Below, one piece after another: positions 11,831 through 22,192 of a stretch of DNA of 64,000 nucleotides. The position numbers and the translations under genes were made by a program. The stretch is taken from positions 248,001-312,000 of the forward strand of contig NBIV01000032.1 in NCBI GenBank assembly GCA_003194525.1, given 5' to 3'. How positions within the stretch are numbered: position 1 is the first letter of the stretch; every line of letters starts with the position of its first letter. Source of the DNA: Gracilariopsis chorda (taxonomy: Eukaryota; Rhodophyta; Florideophyceae; Gracilariales; Gracilariaceae). A model generated the notes under the pieces. The model ran no database searches and was not told where the DNA came from. It saw nothing but the letters and a program-made list of their open reading frames with translations.

Positions 11831-12592
11831 GAGGGTGAAGCACTCCACGTTGCTGAGGATGAAGAGGAGACTCCCTGCTTTTTCCTTCAGGAGGATGACC
11901 AAGATTGGGATCTGATGTCAGACGAAGTCTGTGATGACCTACTCCTTTCAAACGGGGAAGACCCGGAGTCAGGATGCTTTACCTTGAATACCCCCGAAAA
12001 GCTAGTTCACGAACAGTTCGACGATCTGTTTTGTTCAAAGATACGCGCCCATATTAATGGCGGTGCTCGTATTTCTTTTGCAGTCAATTCAAAGGGATAT
12101 CTGGTCAGAACTGTTCGTTCTAACCCACAGGTCTTGATTCCTGAGTCACTTCAATTGCGGGTTCTACATGTACCCCATCACTCGAAGATACCGTGTCCCT
12201 CTGGTGCTAGGAAGCTGTACACGACGCTGCGTCGTAATTTCTACTGTCCCGCTTTAGCAATTGATTGTTACTCAATGGTGACAAGTTGTACGCACTCTGC
12301 TCGAGAACGAGTTAAGGTTCGTCGCCATGCGAAAGAATTGATCCTGTTCTCGGCATGGGCTCCTCTAAAATTTGTGGATATCGATATACTCAGTGACTTC
12401 ATCCGGACATCCCGTGGACACAGGTATTTGCTCTTTATGACGAGTAGGTTTTTTAAAATAGTCCGGACAGTTTTGTTAAAAAAGATTACCGCTCACAGTG
12501 TTGCGGAACTTTTTGTACGACGCTGGGTCTTGGTATACGGCCCACCGTTTAATCTCTCTTCGGATAACGGACCACAAGTAACGATCGACTAG
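11702..12592 (+). pseudogene. RNase H end, HHCC linker and truncated integrase of gypsy copy 2
   Basis: This 296-residue open stretch begins in the last part of RNase H (SYKKGTLNTKADELSHL, matching the usual GK.N..AD.LSR). It passes through an acidic linker, then a zinc-binding region around 12170-12300 (HVPHHSKIPCPSGARKLYTTL, then CTHSARERV, with its second Cys lost). It ends in the integrase core with the first Asp in FVDIDILS and the second in LSSDNGPQV. It stops before the third acidic residue, so the integrase is truncated. Confidence 0.82.
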
Positions 12593-13909
12593 CACAAACA
12601 TCTTAGGTGGCTCAGTTTACTATTGATACTCTATAGAGAAGGATCTCGAACAACCTGCTGTTGCTTTCCCATTTTCGAGTTATTGCACCACAGAACTTTT
12701 CTGACAATATATGGAGTTCTGAAAAGGTCACCGGAATATCCGGTAGCTTAAAACCTTCAATAAATGAAGATAGGTATCATGAAAGATCTCGTAGACCATT
12801 AATGACCCTACAAGAATGCACATCAGAACGTCAAGATAGCTGACTCCTGCTAGCATCCCCACATTTATCGCTAAATACATGTACGAAGGAACAGTTGTTG
12901 TACATGATCGCTTTCCTATATTGAGATCTTCCAAAAGTACGGGACTTATCAATCTAAGGAGACCGTCGAATGAGCTTCGACCCTTTCAAAACGTTGGCTT
13001 AAAGCATTGTTGATTGAATGTGGCTGCAATTCCACCAAATATTAATTCTTTAGGCAGAAGAACAAACATATGTATCGTTAGCATTGCGCGATCGAATAGT
13101 TGCTTTGTTACTTGCTTCATGACTACAACCAGATATGCAGCCAAATAGCGCTAGATCTCTGACTACAGAGTGTCTACATGTTTCAGGCGTTCATTTTATT
13201 TCAAACAAATGATATGAGCGCTTTCTCTGATCTAAAGGTTGTAAAAGTCTTCAAAAATGCCCTTTTTTTAATTCAGCGCGCTTTGTATTTTTGTACGGAG
13301 CTTTGTGATGCGCGGGATAGAAAATAGTTTTTGTTGTGGTTGGCGACTTTTGTTTGCAGGGATAAAAATGGCTTTTGAAAATGCGCAAATAGCGAATATT
13401 AGGTTTAGGCTTATGCCGCAGACTTTTAGGAGAGCGGCATCTCAAATTGTAAATGGATTAGCGGCGGCGCATTGGCGAGAATCGTGACGATTGCCATCCA
13501 CCGACGACTGGCATGATGGGTGGCGCAGTGGCACCACAAGAATGAGAAGCGCGGTGGAGTGCTTACCTGACAGCGATTATAAAGTTTGGTGGAAGCATTC
13601 GACATTGAAAGCGCGAGCTCGTGAGTTGCTGACGTGTTTGGTAGCAATGAAGGTGAAGCAAGTATCTTTTTTATTGTTGGAGATGCTGAGGTCTCGGTTC
13701 TTCAAGTGTGGTTTTCAACCATTGCTAGTTCTACGTATCTATGCTGTTTGTCGAGTTAAAATGGTTACGAGCGCGTTTTAATGGTCTACAGATTCTTTTC
13801 GTTTGCGTAAATGGGTCGTGTGACAACAGTTTAATGGATTCACAGAAGTGTTACATAATAGAGCAGGAAGGAGAATGTTAAGACGTTGTTTGAGATCCAA
13901 GAATTTCGC
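12593..13909. other. No gene seen between gypsy copy 2 and a copia scrap
   Basis: Both strands are closed by frequent stops and none of the short frames resembles a known protein. It is probably eroded transposon sequence, which I infer from position only. Confidence 0.3.
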
Positions 13910-14128
13910 TCACGGATAGAACTTGGTTTGGATATCGGCAAAATTGTTTACTAAAGCGATGTGGTGAACGCTGATACTTTTTCGGTCTAACAGAGATCCG
14001 AAATAATGATGGCGTAAATTGATCATTTTTCTTTGTTTTGATTGGCCGGTATTATCGGATATGGCTATTGCAGCTTTATTGTCAGCAAACGATGGCGCAG
14101 GCAGAGATGGTGCGACTTTGCAGAACAA
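13910..14128 (-). pseudogene. Copia-type RNase H C-terminal fragment
   Basis: A 72-codon minus-strand stretch reads ADNKAAIAISDNTGQSKQRK, then NLRHHYFGSLLDRKSISVHH, then FADIQTKFYP. This matches the end of Ty1/copia RNase H (D-N-x-A-A-I-A, S.RTKHIDIRYHFIRE, ADILTKPL). Nothing of the rest of pol is adjacent, so it is an isolated relic. It is a different copy from the copia at 53278-60448. Confidence 0.75.
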
Positions 14129-14269
14129 CTATGCTGTCTGTCGTGTCACAACCAAGTGGACCGGCATCGCAAATAAAACTGCTGCCTAGGTTGCCTACAG
14201 AGGATATTAAAATATAAATATCAACATATTCGAGCAGATCAGGCTGTCTTCGGAACGGCCCTGAGTAAT

Positions 14270-14273
14270 ATAA
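14270..14273. repeat. Target-site duplication ATAA (left)
   Basis: The four bases ATAA immediately precede the left terminal inverted repeat and recur at 27709-27712, immediately after the right one. Confidence 0.75.
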
Positions 14274-14455
14274 CCCCGTTCCCGTAAGGTGAACAATTTT
14301 TGGTAACCTTTTTGCAGGGTGAAATCAAGGTGACAAGGTCTCATTTCACCCTCACAGGGTGACTGGGTCCCACATTGGGGTGATAGTCACCCGCCAAAGA
14401 GGTGACATCACCTACGCTGTCACCCAGAGGTACTTAATCATCACCCCCACCCCTC
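14274..14455 (+). repeat. Left terminal inverted repeat with GGTGA/TCACC array
   Basis: This is the left end of the 13.4-kb element. It matches the reverse complement of 27529-27708 with scattered differences and small indels. It contains about ten copies of a short GGTGA/TCACC word in both orientations, often as GGGTGA or TCACCC. Such arrays are typical of transposase-binding subterminal repeats, which is my inference here. Confidence 0.85.
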
Positions 14456-14516
14456 CTTGAGTCTCCAGATCTGAACAAATTGCCAACAGGTTAGATCCCT
14501 GCTAGCGCTTATCCAT

Positions 14517-16050
14517 ATGTCTGGATCGCAATCCATCTCAGCATCAGCATGCACGTCACGACATCCGCATATTGATACATTCCACACTTGTAATGATGAT
14601 CAAAGCCCGTCAATATCGCTTCATTCATATCAAAATGGTATTGCCAGCCCAATTCAACTACAAACGCCTGATACCTCGTTACAAAACGAATCATGTTCTG
14701 CCGCAAACGTATCCTCAGGTCAGCAATTACCAATTATTGCACACCTACAAAATGATACCAGTTCTGCTATTTCACCAGCTCCAATCCCATCAAACATACC
14801 TCTCTTATCAATGAAATTGAATGATAATCTTCATTTCACATTCCAATCTGAGGGAGAAGATAATGACAATTTGTACCTTCCAGGCAGCCAGGAAACATCA
14901 GATAAGAACGACAATAACACGGATCAGGATTCATCTTGCATAGAAATTGCTTCGTATATTTCAGAACAAGAACTCCGTCAATTGTACGTCGAAAACGCAA
15001 TGCGACCTCATTCTGGGGTTTCTAGTACGCCATGTAACGCGACGGATGCGCGTCAAATTACTGTCGAAGACAAAGGCATCTCTCTTCTGCGACAGTCTTG
15101 ATACAATGATGGATGATAGTTTAGACTCATGGGGTTCTAATCAACGTAGCTTCCATGTAAAAGTTGATGCTAATCATGAACGCCCATGCCATCGAAGTAT
15201 AGGTGGTTTAAAGGAATGGAAGTACGGTTCCCCTTTTCAACAAGTTTCATTCGATATTGATGGAATTAATAATATGCTGGGATGAAGGTTTATTTCTGAA
15301 GCCAACCATATTTTGGATAAAGTGGGGCAAGAAGTTCAACATAAACGAAAAGCATCCGTGGCAAAGAATTTGTCTAGGCTTGGCGTTCTGGATGTGTTTC
15401 TGTAAGAAAACATCTTGCTGACAATAGCATCAAATGTTAATCGAGTTCTAAGAATTAGAGGAAAGAAAGAGACTGTTCCATTGGAATTAAATGGAGTGTT
15501 AATTCTACATGTGCTGGTGGCTTCATATTCCTCAACAGTTGGTACGATTACTGCGAAGCAAAACCAGGACTTTTTCTTTCAGATGGGCATTTGAAGCTCA
15601 AATTATACGGAAGTATGGTCGGCGCTCCCTTGCACAGCTGAAAGGAGACAAAGAGTTGAAAAAATGGGGGTAGGCTGGTCAAACTATCCACAAAGAGCGA
15701 ATGCCATGATAACAGAGCTTGAAGATGAGTTTGCCGCCGTAAATCGTCTCCTTCTCTATGTGCCAGGAGTCACTATCTTTAGTCTCGATGACGATCATCA
15801 AAGACTTCGCTCACGCTCTGTGGCGCAACTAACGACTATGTCTCATGTCAATAATCCACAAAAGGCCCTGGGTCCTGTGAATAATGCAATGTGTTCAGCG
15901 TTGAACCCAGTGTTCTTGGCCAGTCACTATTCTAGACCAGGTGAAAAGATAACGGACGTATGGGAAAGATTATTAAGCCCCATTCAAGGTGTACCAACCG
16001 CTGGACCTGTGAGACCTATGGTAGACGCAATGTTTGCTTCTGATCGAGGA
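14517..16050 (+). pseudogene. Transposase of the TIR element, N-terminal part (interrupted by Helitron)
   Basis: The ATG at 14517 lies just inside the left TIR. The first 190 codons are Ser/Asn/Gln-rich and probably disordered. A frameshift near 15095 moves the sense to the next frame, which then runs to 16050 with stops at 15283, 15403 and 15592. Visible motifs are FDIDGINNML, then IFSLDDDHQRLRSRSV near 15775-15825 (candidate first catalytic Asp of a DDE core), then NPQKALGPVNNAMCS, and finally MFASDRG (candidate second Asp). The Helitron begins directly after that Gly codon. Removing it joins GGA to TAC in phase, giving DRGY and continuing at 22193. DDE assignment rests on motif spacing and my memory of similar oomycete and algal transposases. 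Confidence 0.72.
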
Positions 16051-16304
16051 TCCCCCCACTTATACTAAAGTGGAAGTTTTGTCCGTCTGTGTGTCTGTCG
16101 GTCAGCTAACGCTCACTCATTAGCCACAAAATCGGCAAAAAGGCTGCCAAGTGGAAACGGGGCATTTTATGCGCTCCAAGAGGCATCTTGCACCGCATAA
16201 TGCGACACGTTTCCACCTGGCCCCTTTTGCACGCCACAGTAGCCTAGCCGTTTGACCAAAGTAGCCCACCCGTTACACTACAGTAGCCGAGCCGTTGCAG
16301 TGCA

Positions 16305-16350
16305 GTGCACATGACCGTTTTAATTACTATTTTTCAACGGTCATGTGCAC
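16305..16350. repeat. 15-bp perfect inverted repeat in Helitron 5' region
   Basis: GTGCACATGACCGTT at 16305-16319 is matched by its exact reverse complement at 16336-16350, with a 16-nt T-rich loop. It lies about 250 bp inside the Helitron, upstream of the RepHel gene, beside several degenerate CAGTAGCC-type repeats. Its role is unknown; a replication or regulatory site is possible. Confidence 0.7.
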
Positions 16351-17102
16351 AAATCGCATCGCACGCTATACAAAAGCGTGCAATGCACTCGCCCACTGAG
16401 CGCTCGCGTTCTCCTTCGCTGTGGTTAACCTACGGTGTGGGTTCTAGCACTCTGGGCGAGTCAGGACGTCTGAAAAAGGTACGATGGCGGTACCGGCGGG
16501 ATCTGTTAAGTTTAACTTTCTCACCAAATAACGCGTTCGTCATCCAGGCCCTGCCGAAGCAACATAAGGCATCAGAAGCTGATTTTCCGCCCTTGCTGAT
16601 TTAATTGGTTCGGCAACTATTTCTGGGTGGCGTTCACGTGAGGTATGATAGCTCCCCACAAAATGTGCTTTGTGCGGAAGGAGTAGCCCTTGAAGAGTCT
16701 AGAAAGGGGACAACAGAGTACGAGTCGAGCAACAGCGGCTCTGTCTGGATCTAAGGAACTGTTAAAGGGAAACGGTCTTCGAACTTAAGTACGTCGAGCA
16801 CAGAGTTGCGTAGCGAATTTGGGATTGTAAATCTCGCAGTCCTGGCAGACTCTCCAGGCACGGCCCCCTGTTTACTCTGTACAGGTCAGTTCCCAATGTA
16901 GGCGGTTTCTTTATGGTCAAGATATTTTATCTTCGTTGCAACGATCCAAAACTTCGGTGCTAGGTGCATGAAAGGGTTTGGCAGCCCGTAGCACAATTGT
17001 TTTCGACCCTATCCTTTTTTTCTTTTTTTCTTCTTTTCTTTTTTTGCTTTGCCAGTCTTTGGACAGTTTTTCTTTTGTGTGGTGTGCTTAAGTTCTTTTA
17101 CA

Positions 17103-20100
17103 ATGCCTTCAACTCAGCCCACTGCTTCGGGCGATGCCACACGTCAGCAGAACCGTCAACATACTGCTTTAAGACGTCGAGCAGAGTCCAGTGAGCAGCA
17201 GGGAGAGAGAAGACGTCGTGATAGAGAGCAAACAGCCATACGGAGGGCAAATGAAACTGAAGAACAGCGTGAAGCACGAAGAGCAGCTGATAGGGAAAGT
17301 GCGCGAAGAAGAAGGGCTAGAGCTTCCGCCGCGCACACTGATGACGTTCGTGAGGACAACCGTACAGCCACTGCTTCGTCACGAGCTTCAGAGACACCAG
17401 ATAATCGGGCAAATCGTCAGGCAAACGATCGTGACGCCCATCGTGCTGCAAGGCAACAGGATGACCCCGCTGCTGAACATTCTCGCCGTCACTCTGAAAA
17501 AACATATAGACAGGCATAACGAGAGGTCGAGAGCACAGCTGATCGACAACAGCGTCTTGAAGCTGAGCGCAAGAGCCGAAATGTCGCCCGTCGATTGTTT
17601 GACTCGGATAATGTCGATGAGAGTGGCTACATGGACCTTGGTCTCATGAATGTCGAGTGTCGCTTCTGCAAAGCACTGCACTTCAGAGAGGAGAGAGTGG
17701 TGAATAGCTCTCGCCGGAACCTGCTTTTCCTGCAGTGCTGCGCAAAAGGGCATCTCAGCTTCCCTGCGTTTCTGGAGCCTTCACCTCTTCTTCGTCAACT
17801 GTTGACTGGAACTGGGCCCCGAGAGAACCACTTTCGTGCTGAAATCCGTGCCTACAACACAGTTATGTCTATGGCTTCCGTCAAGGCAAACTGGGTGAGC
17901 CGTGGTTCAGGAGACTCTACCTTCAATCCTACGATCACCATGCAGGGACAGATCTATCACTACATGGGTCCGCTCATTCCCGCTCAGGGTGTCCAGCCCG
18001 CATTTCTGTCTGTGTACATCCATGGCACCGACTATGATGCGCAGTCTGCGAGGCGAGCGGGGTTGCTGCCCCAACTCCAACCGGAACTTCTGTCTCAGTT
18101 GGCAGCCATGCTGCACACGGGGAATCCATACGTGCAGACATTCTGCAGCCTGCGCGAGTGGGCTTTCACAGATACGCCAGCAATTACGTATCAGATGGTG
18201 ATGCATGCTGATAGATGGCCCCGCGGTGAGCAAATTCGTCGCTACAACGGGCCCGAAGCGTCGCAAGTAGCCGCCATCATTCCAGGGAATGAGGACGGCG
18301 AGATTGGGACGCGCGATATTGTTGTGCGTTGGCGTGGAGAGCTGACTGTAAATGGTGATGAGGTGCTGGACACTATCCCCGTCAGTCACAGATCGTACGA
18401 TCCCCTGAGCTACGTTCTTTTCTTCCCATGTGGCCAGGACGGATGGCACCCTGAGATGAGGTACTGCCCACCAAGCGCCTCGCGAGAGAAGAAGGTGACT
18501 CCACTGATGTATTATTCGTGGCAGCTTTTCGAGAGACCGACCGAGTTCAGTACGACTCTACGCGGCAAACGGCTCTTCCAGCAGTACATGGTTGACCAGT
18601 TCTGCAAGGTTGAGTCGGAGCGTTTGTCTTACTTACGACACAACCAGGAAAGACTTCGAGCTGCGGACTATACACCCCTGCAGGAGAGCCTGGGTGACTC
18701 TCTGCTGGGCGTGGATGAGGCCGATGCTGTTCGCGCTGGACGACTGTTCGTGTTGCCCTCCACATTTGTAGGAGGTGACCGATACATGAGACAGCAAATG
18801 CACAACATCATCGCCATATCCAACACCATTAGGCACCCCTATATCTTTCTCACGATGACGTGCAATCCGAGCTGGCCTCAGATCATCAGGGCGCTGTTTG
18901 ATGGTCAGCGCGCTCCCGATCGACCTGATCTTTGTGCTCGAGTGTTTCGTCTCAAGATGAAAGCCTTGATGTCGTTTGTCATTGCTGAACAGTTCTTTGG
19001 AGCCTTTCTTGCTCACGTGCGGGTAATCGAGTTCCAAAAGCGAGGCCTGCCGCACGCACACATTATCTTCTTTCTCAGCGAAGATGCAAAGCAGCACCTC
19101 CGAGACCCTGCTCACATTGACGAGCTCATTTCAGCTGAGATTCCTCTTTCCTCCGACGCCACCTTACAAGAGTTGGTGCTCAAGCACATGATTCACAATC
19201 CGTGCGGTGCAGGCAAGGGGTCAGCGCTGTGCATGCGCGAGCTGACCTACTTGAAACACTTTCCGAAGCCGTTTCGCTCCGAAACTGCACGGTTTGAGAA
19301 TGAGTACTACATCAGCTACCGAAGACGCGCTCCTCCCAAGGGCGGGGTGTCTGTGGAACGAAGCTGCAGGGTCGGCCGTCGACAGCGCGTAGTGACGTTG
19401 GACAATTCGTGGGTGGTTCCACATTTCCCAGAGCTTTTCCGCCAGTTTGCATGCCACATAAACGTTGAGCTATGCATATCGCGACTTGGTGGTATCAAGT
19501 ACCTCTTCAAGTATGTGTGCAAGGGTTCCGACAGAGTCACCATGGGTATTGTAGATGAGAACGGACGCCATGACGAGATCCAGAACTTCCAGGACGCACG
19601 GTACGTGTCAGCCTCCGAGGCAGTGTGGCGGATGCTTGCGTTCGACATTGTCGATCGCAATCCACCCGTCGTGCGGCTTGAAGTATACTTGGAAGATCAA
19701 CATATGTTGTTCTTCCGGGAAGGCGACGAGCACTCTGCTGCTAACAGAGAGTGGGCAGGAACCAAGCTGACTGAGTGGTTTGTGGCCAACCAAAAGTACC
19801 CCGGTGCACAACATATCCCTTATGCCCAGTTCCCGAGGTACTTTACTTGGAACAAATCAAACAAATGCTGGAAGCCGCGTGCATGTCTCCGACGTCGTTC
19901 GGTGTCTCGAAGCCAGCCCACCACCTCCTCAGCGGCCGCTGCGGCAGCCGATCTATATGACTTCACTGGCAGCGGTGCGCATGTAGTTGGGCGCATTTAC
20001 ACTCCCAGTCCATGAGAGGGTGAGCGGTACTACCTCCGCTTACTCTTGACCCACACAGCGGGTGCTACTTCCGTTCAGCATCTCCGCACCGTCGATGGTC

Positions 20101-22003
20101 AGCAGTGTGGTAGCTTCAGGGAGGCCTGCCTCAAGATGGGCCTTCTCGCCGACGACAGCGAGTGGAGACGGGCACTACGTGAGTCTTTTGGCTCCTCATT
20201 TGTTCCGCTCACTCATTTGTTTGCCACCATCTTGCTTTACTGCGAGCCCTCGGACCACTGTTTTCTGTGGGAGCAGCATCTATCGATGTTCCTGCATGAT
20301 ATACGCGCTCGACATCGTGGCATGATGCAGGCACTGGCCGACGACGAAAGAGCCAGCTCTTACGTTCTCTTAGAAGTTCAAAAGGCATTGCAAGAAATGG
20401 GTGGCACACTGCCGTCTCTGTCTTCGTACGGTCTTACGACACCCATGCAGGACCTACCCGAAATGCGCGCTCCAGCTCGGTCTCCGCAGCAAATCCAGTC
20501 GGAGTTGAACGACACTGTGCACGCTGCCCTCCCTCTCTTCAATGAGCGTCAGCCTCTGGCGTTCAATACCGTCGTGGGGGCCATCCTTCCTGGCGTGTCC
20601 GCGGAGAGCTTGCAAGGTCTTGGTGGTCCTTCTACGCCAACGCAGCCAACCACTCGCGTCTTCTTCTTGGATGCTCCGGGTGGAACCGGCAAGACATTCC
20701 TCTCCAAGGCAATTCAAGCCACGTTACGCCTTCGTGGCAAGTCCGTCCTTACGGTAGCCACGTCTGCTGTAGCAGCCATACTGCTTGAGGGCGGTCAGAC
20801 GGCCCACTCCGTGTTCAGGATTCTCATCCCAGCCACCGCTGAGAGCACGTGCAACCTCCCGGTCACCTCGAACCTGGCGAATCGGATGAAGAACGTCGAC
20901 CTCATTATCTGGGACGAAATCGTAATGTGTCATCACTTCTGCGTCGAAGCCGTAGACCGCACTCTCCGTGACATAAAGCGCTCCCAGCTCCCCTTTGGAG
21001 GCAAGTTCGTATTGCTTTCTGGCGACTTTCGGCAGATTCTCCCCGTTGTTCGTGGCGGCTCTCGATCAGTGATTGTCAACGCATGCATCAAACGCTCAAG
21101 TCTCTTTTCTCACTTTCTCACTTTCTCACTTTGAGATTGACTAAGAACATGCGGCTTTCTGCGCTTCGTCGAGACCCCACAGCGACACAGGAGGCACTGC
21201 AGTTTCCAAACACGCTCTTACAGATTGGAGAGGGCAGACTGCCAGGCACTGTCCCGCCAAAGCACCCCTTCACCCTCCCAGACTCCGTACAATGTGTGGA
21301 GTCGTTCCGCACCATGGTCCGTATGGTCTTTCATGGTATCGCTCAAAGGTACATAGATGCGGACTGGCTAACGTCAACGGTGATTATAACCGCACGAAAC
21401 TATCGCCTACCAGAGCTCAACGACTATGTAGGCCACATGATACCTGGAGCGTATCGCACGTACCTCAGTGCGGACAAGGTGAGTAACGACGACGGTGCCG
21501 CGCTGCAGTACCCTTTCGAGATGCTCAACACTCTGACTGCCGGGTCAGCGCTGCCGGAACACCACCTCAAACTCAAAAAGGGCTTTGTGGTTATGCTCCT
21601 TCGCAACTTGGATCCCTCAAACGGCCACGTCAATGGGGCCATCTATACCGTAGAAGACATGCAAAGCAACGTACTGTTCCTTCGACTCGCTTCTGGAGTA
21701 AATCGTGGCAACGCACTATGCCTGCCGCGCATGCCCTGTGGACCTGGAGACCACCACTTTCCGGTTCCCAAATTCACACCCACCCAGTTCCCAGTACGTG
21801 TCTGTTTTTCCATCACTACTAATAAGGCACAAGGTCAGTCGTATAGTGGTCGAATCGGACTGGATTTGCGTGATGGCTGTTTCACGCATGGCCAGCTGTA
21901 CGTCACCTTTTCTCGGACCACCAACCCGTCCAACATCTTGGTCTGTCTCCCTGCCGGTAGCACCTCTAGCAATAATGTAGTGTACCCCGAAGTTCTTTCG
22001 TAG
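17103..22003 (+). pseudogene. Helitron RepHel (HUH replication initiator plus PIF1-like helicase), recently inactivated
   Basis: From the ATG at 17103 one frame runs through an Arg/Glu-rich N-terminus, a Helitron-like N domain and a Rep domain with the HUH motif GLPHAHIIFFL (about 19044-19076) and the two-Tyr motif KYLFKYVCKG (about 19498). It then enters a PIF1-type helicase with Walker A DAPGGTGKT (about 20669), Walker B IIWDE (about 20908), GDFRQILPVV, and the C-terminal TTNKAQGQS and VTFSRT motifs. Lesions are few: TAA at 17517-17519, TGA at 20013-20015 (a CGA Arg would fit), and a frameshift at a triplicated 8-bp TCTCACTT (21108-21131). The intact protein would be about 1,630 residues. 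It nicks and unwinds Helitron DNA for rolling-circle transposition. Confidence 0.92.
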
Positions 22004-22165
22004 ACGAACTTGATAGCTTTAAGTAAACGTCTTCTTTTTTCTTTCATTTTTTCTTTTCTCCTCCCTTCTTACTCCCCAAAAATACTTGCATTCTACTAAC
22101 AAATTACCCAAAACACGCTACCCAAATACTCCTTTCACTCTAATGCTTCTTTTACTCCTTAACTT

Positions 22166-22192
22166 GTGCGAAGCACGCAATGGAGCCACTTG
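22166..22192 (+). other. Helitron 3' terminus with short palindrome
   Basis: GTGCGAAGCAC (4-bp stem, GAA loop) is followed by 16 nt ending in CCACTTG. The position fits the terminal hairpin of Helitrons, but the stem is weak and the end is CTTG instead of CTRR. The end itself is set by the resumption of the host transposase frame at 22193. Confidence 0.6.

Larger units (their letters stand above)
8068..12592 (+). mobile_element. Decayed Ty3/gypsy retrotransposon, copy 2, truncated in integrase
   Basis: Gag, protease, RT, RNase H, linker and the first part of integrase follow in order on the plus strand. Sequence similarity to copy 1 runs through RT (for example HVPESH near 10440 and 910) and linker, so the two belong to one family or sister families. 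The integrase reading frame stops at 12590, just after the second catalytic Asp (LSSDNGPQV). No integrase C-terminus or chromodomain is recognisable beyond it. No LTR pair was found. Confidence 0.85.
16051..22192 (+). mobile_element. Autonomous-type Helitron inserted in the transposase gene
   Basis: The element starts with TC (TCCCCCCACTTATACTAAAG) after an A at 16050 and ends at 22192 before a T at 22193, the classical A^T insertion site of Helitrons. The boundaries are fixed because excision restores the host transposase reading frame exactly. A short palindrome, GTGCGAAGCAC, lies 16 nt before the 3' end, where Helitrons carry a hairpin. The last four bases are CTTG rather than the usual CTRR. 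It carries one RepHel gene (17103-22003). Confidence 0.88.

Noticed and set aside
22166-22192. Treating 22166 (GTG) as the start of a separate Helitron ORF2
   Set aside because: There is no ATG there; the first nine codons are Helitron terminus, and the protein joins in phase to the transposase half ending at 16050.
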